A stretch of 64,000 nucleotides of DNA, taken from Nitrospirota bacterium (GTDB lineage Bacteria > Nitrospirota > Leptospirillia > Leptospirillales > Leptospirillaceae). This document shows, piece by piece, positions 1 through 9,097 of the stretch. Position 1 is the stretch's first letter, and every line of letters starts with the position of its first letter. Under the pieces are notes generated by a model that was not told where the DNA came from, ran no database searches, and saw only the letters and a list, made by a program, of their open reading frames with translations. The translations under genes were made by a program, and so were the position numbers. The stretch covers positions 34,504 to 98,503 of the forward strand of contig JAJYYA010000041.1 of assembly GCA_021801345.1 (NCBI GenBank), read 5' to 3'.

Positions 1-2
1 TA

Positions 3-971
3 ACCGTTGTCGACAACACCGGAACGATCCTCAACGACAAGCGCCCGGGGCTTGTTCCCGGAGAGCTCACCAAGGCCCAGCTGGCCTACCAGGCCATGGT
101 CGAGCACCGCCTCAGAAACCGGGTCCAGTCCATGCTCGACCAGGTTCTGGGCGAAGGACAGTCGGTGGTAAGGGTGAACGCCACCCTCGACTTTCGCCGG
201 GTCGAGGAGACTCGCGAGCTCTACGATCCCAAAGGGCGGGCCCTTTCCGAACGCGAGAAGCTCCGGGAGAAGTCCTCCGGCTCCCGGATCGTTCCTGTCG
301 GGGTTCCCGGGGTTTTAAGCAATATTCCGGGAGCGAACGGAAAGGTCGCCTCGCCTCCTCTTGGCCCCAAGGACGGAACCCAGACGAAGTACTCCAAGAA
401 GAAGGACATCGAGCACTATGATGTCAGCCACACCATGAGCCATATCGTCCTTCCCACCGGCACCGTCTCCCGGGTCTCCGTCTCCGTTCTGGTCAACGGG
501 AAGACGCGGGTCGTGGAGGGAAAGAAGGGGGAAACCCGGATCTACGAGCCCCGGACGGCCGAGGAGCTCGCCTCCTTTACCCGGATCGTCCAGAACGCCA
601 TCGGCTACGACCAGGCCCGCGGAGACACCGTCGTGGTCGACTCGGTTCCCTTTGTCGCCGCGGCGCCCGAGGAAAAGACTCAGGAGGTCCGCATGGCGGA
701 GCGCCTGAAGCCCTTCATGCCGCTGCTTGAGATCTTCCTGGGAGGCCTTCTGGTCCTGGTCTTCAGCCTCTTTATCCTGAAGCCCATCCTCCAGAGCATG
801 ATGACAAAGTCGATGCCCATGCCGGCCCAGGGTCCGGTGGGTCTCCCGATCCCCGATCGGGACGAAGAAGGGGAGTCGCTCTCCTCCAGCAAGGACGATA
901 TTGCCCGGATGACCCAGGAGGATCCCTCCCAGGCGGCCCAGGTGCTTCGTCTCTGGCTCAAGGAAAAGTAG
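3..971 (+). CDS. fliF: Flagellar MS-ring protein FliF, C-terminal part (5' end outside window)
   Basis: FliF forms the MS-ring in the inner membrane, the base on which the rotor and export gate assemble. The frame is already open at position 3, so the gene begins upstream; 322 residues are visible. They hold the second periplasmic ring-building region, then a hydrophobic segment near visible residues 240-260 (LLEIFLGGLLVLVFSLF), then an acidic cytoplasmic tail that in the family binds FliG. The ATG at 96 is internal, because recognisable FliF sequence (for example DNTGTILND) precedes it. The stop lies 12 nt before fliG, with GGAGG in the gap, so it is the promoter-proximal gene of the visible operon. 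fliE, flgB and flgC are not in the window. Confidence 0.95.
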   Translation, partial: TVVDNTGTILNDKRPGLVPGELTKAQLAYQAMVEHRLRNRVQSMLDQVLGEGQSVVRVNATLDFRRVEETRELYDPKGRALSEREKLREKSSGSRIVPVGVPGVLSNIPGANGKVASPPLGPKDGTQTKYSKKKDIEHYDVSHTMSHIVLPTGTVSRVSVSVLVNGKTRVVEGKKGETRIYEPRTAEELASFTRIVQNAIGYDQARGDTVVVDSVPFVAAAPEEKTQEVRMAERLKPFMPLLEIFLGGLLVLVFSLFILKPILQSMMTKSMPMPAQGPVGLPIPDRDEEGESLSSSKDDIARMTQEDPSQAAQVLRLWLKEK

Positions 972-983
972 GAGGAGCGGACG

Positions 984-1988
984 GTGGCAAAGAGAAAGCT
1001 CTCGGGGCTCGAGAAGGCGGCCATATTCGTGGCGGCCGTGGGCCCCGAGGTGGCGGCGGAGATCCTCAAGCAGCTCGACATCAAGGAGGTCGGCGTGATC
1101 TCGAGCCTGATCGCCCAGATGGGCGAGGTCAGCACCGAGGAGATCGACGAGGTGATGGGCGAGTTCTCGGTGGTCTACAAGGCGACCCGGGGACTTCCCC
1201 GCATGGGAGAGAAGTACATGCGGGAGATTCTCGAGAAGTCTCTGGGGAAGGAGCAGGCCGACCAGATCTTCGAGAGCATGAACGATCAGGAGGGGACCAA
1301 CCTCCAGTCGCTCAAGTGGATGGATCCCAAGTCGATTTCAAATCTGATCAGAAACGAGCATCCCCAGACGATCGCCCTGATCCTGAACTACCTCAACCCG
1401 AACCAGACGGCGAACGTCCTGGCCTATCTTCCGGAGACGCTCAAGGCCGACGTGGTCTTCCGGATGGCGACGCTCGAGGATATCAACCCCCAGGTCGTCC
1501 GGGACCTCGAGGAGGTTCTCTCCACCGAGATCCAGATGATGGGAGGTTCTCTCACGAGCCTCGGGGTGAGCCGGATCGAGAAGACGGCCAACCTGCTAAA
1601 CGAGATGGATCGCTCCACCTCGGAGGGGATCCTCGACTTCATCAGCCAGAACGACCAGGCGGTGGCGGAGCAGATCCGCTCCCTCATGTTCGTCTTCGAC
1701 GACCTCGTCATGGTCGACAACAGGGGAATACAGGCCCTGCTCCAGAGCGTCTCCCGCGACGTTCTTACAAAGGCGATGCGCGGGGCCGGAGATGCCGTCA
1801 AGGAGAAGATCCTTTCCAACATGTCGACCCGGGCCCAGACGGCTCTCAAAGACGATATCGATTCGATGGGAGGGATCCCCCTCAAGGATGTGGAGACGGC
1901 TCAGGCGGAGATCATGAAGGCGGTTCGCCGTCTCGAGGCCGAAGGAAAGCTTGTGATCCTCGGACGGGGAGGGGAGCAGATTGTCTAG
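984..1988 (+). CDS. fliG: Flagellar motor switch protein FliG
   Basis: FliG is the rotor protein that converts stator ion flow into torque and sits on the cytoplasmic face of FliF. The 334-residue product has the usual family length. The N-terminal FliF-binding domain (GLEKAAIFVAAVGPE) and the middle EHPQTIALIL motif (about residues 123-132) are readable. The C-terminal charged helix DLVMVDNRGIQALL, which contacts MotA, is also present. A GTG start at 984 is chosen because GGAGG lies at 971-975. The gene overlaps fliH by 8 nt, which suggests translational coupling. Identification is firm. Confidence 0.97.
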   Translation: MAKRKLSGLEKAAIFVAAVGPEVAAEILKQLDIKEVGVISSLIAQMGEVSTEEIDEVMGEFSVVYKATRGLPRMGEKYMREILEKSLGKEQADQIFESMNDQEGTNLQSLKWMDPKSISNLIRNEHPQTIALILNYLNPNQTANVLAYLPETLKADVVFRMATLEDINPQVVRDLEEVLSTEIQMMGGSLTSLGVSRIEKTANLLNEMDRSTSEGILDFISQNDQAVAEQIRSLMFVFDDLVMVDNRGIQALLQSVSRDVLTKAMRGAGDAVKEKILSNMSTRAQTALKDDIDSMGGIPLKDVETAQAEIMKAVRRLEAEGKLVILGRGGEQIV

Positions 1989-2754
1989 CATCGGCCGTTC
2001 CTTCTCCGAGTGGAATCCCGAAAGCCTCCGGAAGGGGCCCTCTTCGGCAAGTGCGGGGGGGGCGACCCACTCTGGGGCTCCCGCCGACTCGACCGGGGGA
2101 CGGTCTCCCAAAAAGGAGCCGCAGGAGAGGAAGAAAAACTCCCAGGAGCCCGCGGGAAAGGACGAGAACCCCGAGGACCCAGAGCTCTTTGCCCTCTCCG
2201 AGCGGATGGCGGAGGTCGAGGCGCGGGCGCGGAAGGAAGGCTTTGAGGCGGGGTACGCGGACGGCCAGAAGAAAATTTCGGAGGATCTGGCCCCCCTCCG
2301 GGAGTCCTGGCTGGCCTGGGCCGACGGGGTCGGCTCCTTCGAGGAGAAGCGTCTTGAGGCCTTGGCCCCCCGTCTGGTGTCGATCCTCGAGAAGGCCTTC
2401 GAGAAGATCCTGGGAGAGCGTCTGGCCACTCCCGAGGGCCTCCGGAGCCTTCTGGGACGGCTGGTTCGGGAGTACGCCGCGGGGAGAACGGCCGATCTCC
2501 TGACGTCTTTTGAGGACTTCCAGCTTGTGTCCCGCTTCGATCCGGGATTTGTCTCCGATCTCGCAAGCCGGGGAGTTCGGCTTTCGGCCTCTCCCGACCT
2601 CACCGGCCACCGGATCGAGCTCCGGTTCCAGGACCGGATCGTCTCCTTCGACCCTTTTGAGACGGTGGGAAGTTTCCGGAGCGCCCTCTCGAGGGGGGTT
2701 CCGGCCGAGAGCCTAGCGGAAGAGGAGGGGGGCGATGCCAACAATCGGCCTTGA
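1981..2754 (+). CDS. fliH: Flagellar export stalk protein FliH
   Basis: FliH binds and regulates the FliI ATPase of the flagellar type III export machine. The 257-residue product has a Ser/Pro/Lys-rich, low-complexity N-terminus (about residues 1-65), then a charged helical middle region with the FliH-type stretch EARARKEGFEAGYADGQK, and a C-terminal domain resembling FliH/YscL. Identity rests mainly on position between fliG and fliI plus this architecture, since FliH sequences diverge quickly. The start is a TTG at 1981 inside the end of fliG. The end overlaps fliI by 20 nt. Confidence 0.9.
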   Translation: MSSIGRSFSEWNPESLRKGPSSASAGGATHSGAPADSTGGRSPKKEPQERKKNSQEPAGKDENPEDPELFALSERMAEVEARARKEGFEAGYADGQKKISEDLAPLRESWLAWADGVGSFEEKRLEALAPRLVSILEKAFEKILGERLATPEGLRSLLGRLVREYAAGRTADLLTSFEDFQLVSRFDPGFVSDLASRGVRLSASPDLTGHRIELRFQDRIVSFDPFETVGSFRSALSRGVPAESLAEEEGGDANNRP

Positions 2755-4105
2755 TCCCGAGGTCGGCCAACAGTGGCTCGACACGGTGGCGACATCCATG
2801 GAGAACTCCCTCTCCGACTTCATTCCGGAGCAGGAGGGGGGACTTGTCGTCCAGGGGGTGGGTCTCATGATCGAGGCCAAGGGGATGAGCCTCGGAATCG
2901 GGGAGATCTGCACACTCCTCTCCGACCCTCCGGTCGATGCCGAAGTCGTGGGGTTCCGGGAGGGGCGGACCCTTCTCATGCCCCTGGGCGACCTCGAGGG
3001 GGTTCGTCCCGGGACCCGGCTGGTCCGGAAGAGCCGGATCACCTCGGTCCGGCTCTCCCCTTTGTGGCTCGGCCGGGTGCTCGATCCTCTGGGCCGCCCC
3101 CTCGACGGGCGACCCCTCCCTCCGGGAACGATCGAGGTTCCCCTGCGGGGCCGCTCCCAGAATCCGCTCCTGCGACGCCGGATCGAGAAACCGCTGGATC
3201 TGTCCGTCCGCTCGATCAATGCGCTTGCTACCGTGGGAGAAGGCCAGAAGATCGGGATCTTTGCCGGTCCCGGGGTGGGGAAGAGCACTCTGATGGGGAT
3301 GATGGCCCGGAACGCCTCCGTGGACGTCAACGTCATCGCCCTGATCGGGGAGCGGGGCCGGGAGGTCAGGGAGTTTCTGGAGAGAGACCTGGGGCCGGAA
3401 GGGCTCTCCCGGACGGTTCTGGTGGTGGCGACGGGGGAACTTCCCCCTCTCCTCAAGACCCGGGCGACCCACTTTGCCATGGCGATTGCCGAGATGTTCC
3501 GCGACCGGGGTCAGAGCGTCCTCTTTATGATGGACTCGCTGACCCGCTATGCCGGAGCCCTGCGGGAGATCGGACTGGCGACCGGGGAGCCCCCCTCCGC
3601 CCGGGGGTTTACTCCCTCGGTCTTTGCCCAGCTTCCCCGTCTTGTCGAACGGGCGGGCTGCGGGGAGGGACCGGGTTCGATCACCGGGATCTATACCGTG
3701 CTCGTGGAGGGGGAGGAGCTTCCGGACGACCCCCTCTCGGAGGCCCTGACCGCGATTCTCGACGGCCACATCCATCTCTCCCGGACACTGGCCCATGAGG
3801 GGATCTTCCCGGCGGTCGAACCGATGGCCAGCCTCTCCCGGGTGATGACCGACATCGTGGACGCAGATCGCGTCTCCCTGGTCCGGGAATGGCGGCGGCT
3901 CTATGGCCTCTACCGGCGCTCGGAGGATCTGATCCGCATCGGGGCTTACGTTTCTGGAACGGACTCCGAACTCGACCGTTCTGTGAGGCTGCACGAGGCG
4001 ATGGACCAATTCCTTCGCCAGGGACGGGAGGAGCGGGTCGACCTCGAGAGCGCCTTCGCCGACCTTGCCGCCTCTCTCGAGGAGACCTCCCTTCCCGAGG
4101 TCTAG
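2735..4105 (+). CDS. fliI: Flagellum-specific export ATPase FliI
   Basis: FliI is the F1-beta-like ATPase of the flagellar type III secretion system and acts at the cytoplasmic export gate. The 456-residue protein has a Walker A motif AGPGVGKST at about residues 177-185, a Walker B region SVLFMMDSLTRYA, and the family signature PSARGFTPSVFAQLPRLVER. Length is typical (430-460). It starts with ATG inside the 3' end of fliH and is followed 40 nt later by fliJ. Identification is firm. Confidence 0.97.
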   Translation: MPTIGLDPEVGQQWLDTVATSMENSLSDFIPEQEGGLVVQGVGLMIEAKGMSLGIGEICTLLSDPPVDAEVVGFREGRTLLMPLGDLEGVRPGTRLVRKSRITSVRLSPLWLGRVLDPLGRPLDGRPLPPGTIEVPLRGRSQNPLLRRRIEKPLDLSVRSINALATVGEGQKIGIFAGPGVGKSTLMGMMARNASVDVNVIALIGERGREVREFLERDLGPEGLSRTVLVVATGELPPLLKTRATHFAMAIAEMFRDRGQSVLFMMDSLTRYAGALREIGLATGEPPSARGFTPSVFAQLPRLVERAGCGEGPGSITGIYTVLVEGEELPDDPLSEALTAILDGHIHLSRTLAHEGIFPAVEPMASLSRVMTDIVDADRVSLVREWRRLYGLYRRSEDLIRIGAYVSGTDSELDRSVRLHEAMDQFLRQGREERVDLESAFADLAASLEETSLPEV

Positions 4106-4145
4106 GGATCGGGAGTCTTGTCCGGGATACTTGGGAGGAATGTGA

Positions 4146-4604
4146 ATGGCCGATGGACGGTTCCGTCTCTCTTCGGTCCTCTCTCTCAGGGAGAGCGCGC
4201 TCGAGAAGGTCGAGAACGAGCTTGCGAGGATCGCCCGGGAGATCGCCCGCGAAAGGGCGGAGTCCGAATCCCTCGAGCGTCTCAGGCAGGAGGCGATCGC
4301 CTCCTTCTCGGGGCTTTCGGGGGAGGATTCCGGGCTCAGGACGCCTTTTTACGAATGGCTCGCCCATATGGGGGGGCTGATCGCGGAGCAGGAGCGGCGG
4401 GTACGCCTTCTCGGGGAAAGCCAGGACCAGTGCCGCAAGGAGTGGCAAGCGGCCCGCATGGAGAAGGAGAAGATCCTGATCCTCAAGGAGCGGTTCGACG
4501 GAGAGGCGCGACGTCGGGAGGGGCGACGGGAGAGGCAGAGCATAGAAGGCTGGATCGTGTCGAAGCGGACGCCGGAACAAGGCAGTCAAGAGGAGGGCCA
4601 ATGA
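4146..4604 (+). CDS. fliJ: Flagellar export chaperone FliJ
   Basis: FliJ is a small coiled-coil protein that links the FliI ATPase ring to the FlhA export gate and cycles chaperones. The 152-residue product is almost entirely heptad-like charged helix (ESALEKVENELARIAREIAR), matching FliJ in length and composition. Sequence alone would be weak, but the position directly after fliI makes the call secure. Its stop overlaps the next start as ATGA at 4601-4604. Confidence 0.9.
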   Translation: MADGRFRLSSVLSLRESALEKVENELARIAREIARERAESESLERLRQEAIASFSGLSGEDSGLRTPFYEWLAHMGGLIAEQERRVRLLGESQDQCRKEWQAARMEKEKILILKERFDGEARRREGRRERQSIEGWIVSKRTPEQGSQEEGQ

Positions 4605-5071
4605 ACGGAAGAGCTACGGGAGTCAGGGTGCTGGCCGCGACCGTTCTGCTCCTCTTCCCGCTGTCCGGCAGGGGGTTCTCCGCCCCCGCAGGGGGGGCAC
4701 CCTCCCAGACGCCCGCCTCCGTCTCCGACGGAAGCGGCGAGGAGCGCCGGATCCTCCTTATGAAGCAGGACCTCGAGAAGGAGATCGAGGAGAACAAGGC
4801 TCTTCTTGAGAAGATCGACAAGAGGCTCTCTCTTTACCGGTCGCTCAAGAAAAAAAGTGTCAGAAATCTCGTCAAACTCTACGAATCAATGGCCCCAAGG
4901 ACGGCGGCCTCCCAGATAGACGTCATGTCGAAGACGCTTCGCCTGACGCTCTTTTCCGGGATGGATCCACGGAAGGCATCGCGCATCATGCGGTACGTGG
5001 ACCCCCGCGTGGCGGCAGAGATCTCGGCCCAGATGGCCGGGATCCCGCCGACGCCGGGAGGCGGACAATGA
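4601..5071 (+). CDS. MotE/YlxF-like protein (MgtE N-terminal-like domain)
   Basis: The 156-residue product has an N-terminal hydrophobic signal or anchor (VRVLAATVLLLFPLSG), a Ser/Pro/Gly linker, a coiled coil (about residues 45-85) and a C-terminal repeat like the MgtE N domain: LVKLYESMAPRTAASQIDVM followed by MDPRKASRIMRYVDPR. This is the architecture of MotE in alphaproteobacteria and of YlxF, which sits between fliJ and fliK in Bacillus; the order is the same here. The family is associated with motility, and MotE is a periplasmic partner of the motor. The ATG at 4601 overlaps the fliJ stop; the open frame continues upstream but has no better start. Confidence 0.75.
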   Translation: MNGRATGVRVLAATVLLLFPLSGRGFSAPAGGAPSQTPASVSDGSGEERRILLMKQDLEKEIEENKALLEKIDKRLSLYRSLKKKSVRNLVKLYESMAPRTAASQIDVMSKTLRLTLFSGMDPRKASRIMRYVDPRVAAEISAQMAGIPPTPGGGQ

Positions 5072-5095
5072 ACCTCCTTAGAAAGGGGCGCCGTC

Positions 5096-6616
5096 ATGGG
5101 AACCATCCTCTCCTCACCCCCCGCGGGAAAGCCGCCGGCCAACCAGGCCTCGTCTTCCGACGCAGCTCTCGCAGCCAAAAAGTCCAGGAAGGCACCTAAG
5201 GCCTCCTCTCCCGGTCCTTCGGGGACGGCGAAGAAAGCGGAGGAGCCGCGCTCCTTTGCGGCCGTCTACCGGAAAACCCTCGCCCCCTCCCGGACCTCCG
5301 GCATGGAGGAGTCCGCCGAGGCCTCTCCGGAAAAAGGGGCCAGGAAGTCCCCCCCGGCGGATCGGGAACTTCATCTTCGCCATGAAAAGAGCCGAAAGAA
5401 GAAGGTCCGGACGCAAGCGGAAGCCTCTTTAGAGCCATTGGTCGTTCCTGTGGGGGAGAAAAGCGCGAAGACGGCGCATCTTGCGGCTTCCCCGTCGGGG
5501 CGCTCGCCCTCCGGATCCGCCAAACCCTTGACTCCGGTCCTTTGGGGACCACAGAACGGCCGCGCGGCTTTGGAGAAAATCTCCGGAGGCCGCTCCGGGG
5601 AGGAGACGCCAGACTCTCCTGCCGCATCGAAAGTCGTTCCCGGAACCGATGCCTCCTTTGCCCGGGCGATGGGGGCGACGGCGCCTGCGCCCCAGGTCGC
5701 CAGGAAAGCGCTCTCCAGAGAGGCTTCCACAGGCGGAGAGAAGCCGGAAAAGACTGTCTCCAGAGAGGCGGGGAGGGCAAATGGCCCGGAGACGCTCTCC
5801 GGCGAGGCTTCCGGACTCTCCCTAAAGGATCTTTCGTCCGCGTCCGAAGGGGGCGGGCTCTCGACGGCCCCTCTCTTCTCCCAAGCGGCCCAGGCTCCGG
5901 CGGGCACGCCGGCCTCTGCCAAGCAGTCGATTCCCGACGGGGCGCTTTTGGCCTCCGGGGCCGAGGGGTCGGGTGTGACCTCCCTCGCCGGCGCCGAAAC
6001 GGCAAAGGCCGAGCCTTCCGGAGCTCCCCCCGTTCTTCCCTCCGACCTCTCCGGCCGGGTCTCGACCTTGGCCTCGGGGGGCGGGGGACAGGTCGCGCTT
6101 GAGGTGCGCCCTCCCCATCTGGGCCCCGTCGGCGTCCGCGTCCATGTCGATCCGACAACGCGCCTCGTCAAGGTGGAGCTCTCCTCGCACGATCCCCACA
6201 TCCGCCATCTTCTCTCGGAAAAAGAGGGAGCCATCAAGGAAAGTCTTTCCCAGAGCGGATTTGTCCTCGACCGCTTCCAGGTTGCCTCCCAATCGGCCCC
6301 CGCCGCGACCGCATTCGATGCCGCCTCGGGCCTTGCCTCCCCGGGGGGAGCCCAAAGCGCCGACCTGGGGGGGAGAGGGTCGGAGGACTCCGGGAACAGT
6401 CCGAACTCCCAAGGCGCCTCCACCGCCGATCCGGGCGCCTTTTCCCGTCAGGGGGCGAACCAGTCGGGCCGGGACCAGGGCGGGGGGCAGGGATTGGCCG
6501 GGGGAGGGCCGGCCGGACCCTCCTATGCGGGCGAAGAGCCGGAAGAGCTTCTCTCCGCACTTCCGGCCGGAGACAGAGGCCTGTCCCGGCAGGCCGGATA
6601 CCATCGCATCGCCTGA
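5096..6616 (+). CDS. fliK: Flagellar hook-length control protein FliK
   Basis: FliK is secreted during hook growth and, on reaching hook length, triggers the substrate switch of FlhB. The 506-residue protein has a long disordered Ser/Ala/Pro/Gly-rich region (about residues 1-320). The conserved C-terminal Flg_hook domain (about 325-410) includes VALEVRPPHLGPVGVRV, the family's hallmark LxPxxLGxVxV pattern. A Gly/Ser/Gln-rich tail follows. It lies between the MotE-like gene and flgD, as in Bacillus. Confidence 0.92.
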   Translation: MGTILSSPPAGKPPANQASSSDAALAAKKSRKAPKASSPGPSGTAKKAEEPRSFAAVYRKTLAPSRTSGMEESAEASPEKGARKSPPADRELHLRHEKSRKKKVRTQAEASLEPLVVPVGEKSAKTAHLAASPSGRSPSGSAKPLTPVLWGPQNGRAALEKISGGRSGEETPDSPAASKVVPGTDASFARAMGATAPAPQVARKALSREASTGGEKPEKTVSREAGRANGPETLSGEASGLSLKDLSSASEGGGLSTAPLFSQAAQAPAGTPASAKQSIPDGALLASGAEGSGVTSLAGAETAKAEPSGAPPVLPSDLSGRVSTLASGGGGQVALEVRPPHLGPVGVRVHVDPTTRLVKVELSSHDPHIRHLLSEKEGAIKESLSQSGFVLDRFQVASQSAPAATAFDAASGLASPGGAQSADLGGRGSEDSGNSPNSQGASTADPGAFSRQGANQSGRDQGGGQGLAGGGPAGPSYAGEEPEELLSALPAGDRGLSRQAGYHRIA

Positions 6617-6641
6617 ACATTCGAATTCTAAGGAGACGGCC

Positions 6642-7481
6642 ATGATCGTCAAGAGCCAGCAAAACGACATTGCGACAATCCGGAAAGAGTCCGAAAAGAG
6701 GCTCTCTCCGTCGGCACTTCCTCCCCCGCAAAAGAAAAAGCTCGGGATGGAAGACTATATGAACATCATGATCCGGCAGCTTCAGTACCAGGATCCTTTT
6801 CATCCGATGGACAACCGGAAGTTCGCTTCCCAGCTCGCCCAGTTTTCGCAGCTCGACCAGCTCGTCCACATGAACAAGAAAATGGAGGGAATGGCGAGCC
6901 AGGGACGGGAGACGGACGCCCTTCAGATGGTGGGATTTCTGGGGAGAGAGGTCTTCCTGAAGGGGAACCGCTTCATCAAGGACCCTCACGGGGAGGCGAC
7001 TCTCGTCTTCCATCTCGACCGGCCGGCGCACAACGCGACCGTTTATGTCTACGGAGCCAGGCACTCGCTTGTGCGGAGCTTCAAGGTGGGCCCCATGGAT
7101 GCGGGCGATCAGCATGTGGCCTGGGATGGCCTTTCAAACAAGGGAACAAAGGCTCCGGCAGGAGGGTACGAGTTCGAGGTGGTGGCCCGGGATGCGAAAA
7201 ATCGTCCCGTTCCCGCAGCTCCCCTGCGGACGGGAGTCGTCACCGGAGTGGTTTTTTCAGGGAAGAAGCCCCTGCTCGAGGTCAATGGAGAGAAGGTGGA
7301 CCTGACCCAGATCACCCATGTCGGAGTGGGACAGAAGGCCAAAAAGGCCCCTCCCGTCGACGCTCCCCAGGGGAGAACGCCGATCCCGACAAAGCTTCCC
7401 GCGGTGCCTCTCAGGCCGTCTGCCGGAGCCTATGCCAAGGCGCCGGGACGTCCGGGCCCCACAATGCACCATACGCTGTAA
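6642..7481 (+). CDS. flgD: Flagellar hook assembly scaffold FlgD
   Basis: FlgD caps the growing hook and is required for FlgE polymerisation. The 279-residue product contains the FlgD N-terminal motif (MIRQLQYQDPFHPMDN, then FASQLAQFSQLDQL) at about residues 40-75. A C-terminal Ig/tudor-like cap region includes VAWDGLSNKGTKAPAG, the family WDG..G motif. The open frame extends far upstream through fliK, but AAGGAG at 6630-6635 fixes the ATG at 6642. A basic/Pro-rich C-terminal tail extends past the usual domain end. Confidence 0.95.
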   Translation: MIVKSQQNDIATIRKESEKRLSPSALPPPQKKKLGMEDYMNIMIRQLQYQDPFHPMDNRKFASQLAQFSQLDQLVHMNKKMEGMASQGRETDALQMVGFLGREVFLKGNRFIKDPHGEATLVFHLDRPAHNATVYVYGARHSLVRSFKVGPMDAGDQHVAWDGLSNKGTKAPAGGYEFEVVARDAKNRPVPAAPLRTGVVTGVVFSGKKPLLEVNGEKVDLTQITHVGVGQKAKKAPPVDAPQGRTPIPTKLPAVPLRPSAGAYAKAPGRPGPTMHHTL

Positions 7482-7553
7482 CGGCTCGCCCGGCGAACGA
7501 TAAGCCTGGCGGGTCACACCAAGGTAGCACTCATTTATTAAGGAGGATCGACC

Positions 7554-8930
7554 ATGGGTATCCTGTCGTCCATGTATGTCGCCAACAGCGGTCTCTCGGC
7601 CATGGGAACGGACATGTCCGTCATCGGTAACAATATCAGCAACATGAACACGAACGGCTTCAAGGCCGGACGGGCCGTCTTTGCCAATATCTACGGTCAG
7701 ACCCTGGCCGGGAAGTCCAACGCCGTCGGCCCTTCCCAGCCGGGCTCGGGCGTCTATGTCGAGTCGATCGAGCCGCTCTTCACCCAAGGGTCGGTCCAGA
7801 CCACGAGCAATGCCCTCGACCTCGCCATCCAGGGGAACGGGTTCTTCTCCTTCCGGAATGCCCAGGGGGCGACCCTTTACGGAAGAAACGGAGCCCTCTC
7901 GCTCGATCGCAACGGAAAGATCGTCGACCAGGGAGGACACATTCTCCAGGGGTACGGGGCCGATGCCCGGGGCAAGATCCTGCCCAAGATCGGCGATCTG
8001 GGCGTTCCCCAGTCGACCATTCCGCCCAAGGCGTCCCAGAATGTCTATTCGCGGATCAACCTCGATGCGAACATGACGGAAAAGCTCAAGACCGGCAAGA
8101 CCTTCTCGAAGTCGAGCAACATCTTCGACTCTTTGGGAATCGAACACCTGCTCACCTACAAGTTCCATCCGACAAACCAGGTCGGGGTCTGGGCGGTGGA
8201 GGCGACGCTCGACGGCGCGACCCTGTCGAAAGGGGGCGGGTCGGTCTCCTACGTGCCCTCAACCGGAGGCAAGCCCGTCACCCTCAAGGGGATGGTCGCA
8301 AGCGTCGCTTTCGACGGAAACGGGAATGTCGAGACGGTGAGCTACGGAGGCTCGAAGGTCTCGAAGACCCTCGACGGAGTGGACAACGTGACCTACACGA
8401 TGGCCCTTAAGGACAAGGCCAAGACGCCGGTAAACTTCTCCCTCTTTATTCCCAAGGCGGGACAGAAGGTGGCGGAGAACTCCAAGTCCGGAACGACGCA
8501 GCAGGTGCTCGACCTCACGCAGTATGCCGAGCCCTCGACCACCATCGAAGAGACCCAGGACGGCTACAAGGCCGGGGATCTCTCCAATATCGCCATCGAC
8601 AGGGCAGGAAGGATCGTGGGCTCTTTCTCGAATGGGACGGAGCACAATCTCGGGGCGATCGCCGTCTCGACCTTCAACAACCCGAACGGACTGGTCAGCG
8701 TCGGCGCCAACCTCTACAAGGAGAGCATCGGCTCGGGCATCGCCAATGTGGGGCGTGCGGGCCAGGGAGGACGGGGTCAGGTTCTGGCCAACTCCCTCGA
8801 ACAGTCCAACGTCGATCTCGGTCGTCAAATGATTGACATGATCTCGGCGGAACGGGGATACCAGGCCAACGCCTCGGTGATCTCGGCCGACAACCAGCTC
8901 ATGAATACGCTGTTGACAAGAATCGGGTAA
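7554..8930 (+). CDS. flgE: Flagellar hook protein FlgE
   Basis: FlgE polymerises into the hook, the universal joint outside the cell. The 458-residue protein begins with the axial-protein N-terminal motif (VIGNNISNMNTNGFKAGRA). It ends with the matching C-terminal motif (NSLEQSNVDLGRQMIDMI, then ERGYQANASVI), which build the D0 coiled core. The middle holds the variable hook domains. The ATG follows AAGGAGG. A strong terminator follows at 8963-9004, ending the fliF-to-flgE transcription unit. Confidence 0.97.
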   Translation: MGILSSMYVANSGLSAMGTDMSVIGNNISNMNTNGFKAGRAVFANIYGQTLAGKSNAVGPSQPGSGVYVESIEPLFTQGSVQTTSNALDLAIQGNGFFSFRNAQGATLYGRNGALSLDRNGKIVDQGGHILQGYGADARGKILPKIGDLGVPQSTIPPKASQNVYSRINLDANMTEKLKTGKTFSKSSNIFDSLGIEHLLTYKFHPTNQVGVWAVEATLDGATLSKGGGSVSYVPSTGGKPVTLKGMVASVAFDGNGNVETVSYGGSKVSKTLDGVDNVTYTMALKDKAKTPVNFSLFIPKAGQKVAENSKSGTTQQVLDLTQYAEPSTTIEETQDGYKAGDLSNIAIDRAGRIVGSFSNGTEHNLGAIAVSTFNNPNGLVSVGANLYKESIGSGIANVGRAGQGGRGQVLANSLEQSNVDLGRQMIDMISAERGYQANASVISADNQLMNTLLTRIG

Positions 8931-8962
8931 GCGTTAGTAAATAAAGGAGAAATATTCTTTGA

Positions 8963-9004
8963 GAGGCCCTTCGGAGATTCCTCCGGAGGGCCTCTTTTTG
9001 TTTT
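8963..9004 (+). terminator. Rho-independent terminator after flgE
   Basis: A 14-bp stem (one G-T wobble) with arms at 8963-8976 and 8981-8994 closes on a short loop and is followed at once by TTTTT and a second T-run. It separates the fliF-flgE unit from the fliL unit, whose sigma-54-type promoter begins where the T-run ends. Confidence 0.9.
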
Positions 9005-9019
9005 GGTATGCGAATTGCT
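9003..9019 (+). promoter_or_regulatory. Sigma-54-type promoter upstream of fliL
   Basis: TTGGTATG, four bases, then TTGCTT match the sigma-54 -24/-12 pattern YTGGCACG-N4-TTGCW. The invariant GG (9005-9006) and GC (9017-9018) are 12 bp apart. It lies just after the flgE terminator and about 80 bp before the preferred fliL start. The -24 element is imperfect (TAT in place of CAC). Confidence 0.7.
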
Positions 9020-9097
9020 TATGATAGGTCAGAAGCGACAGCGCTCGGGGACAACACCTCCGGAGCGCACCAACGGGAACCCGATCGGGAGAGCGAG

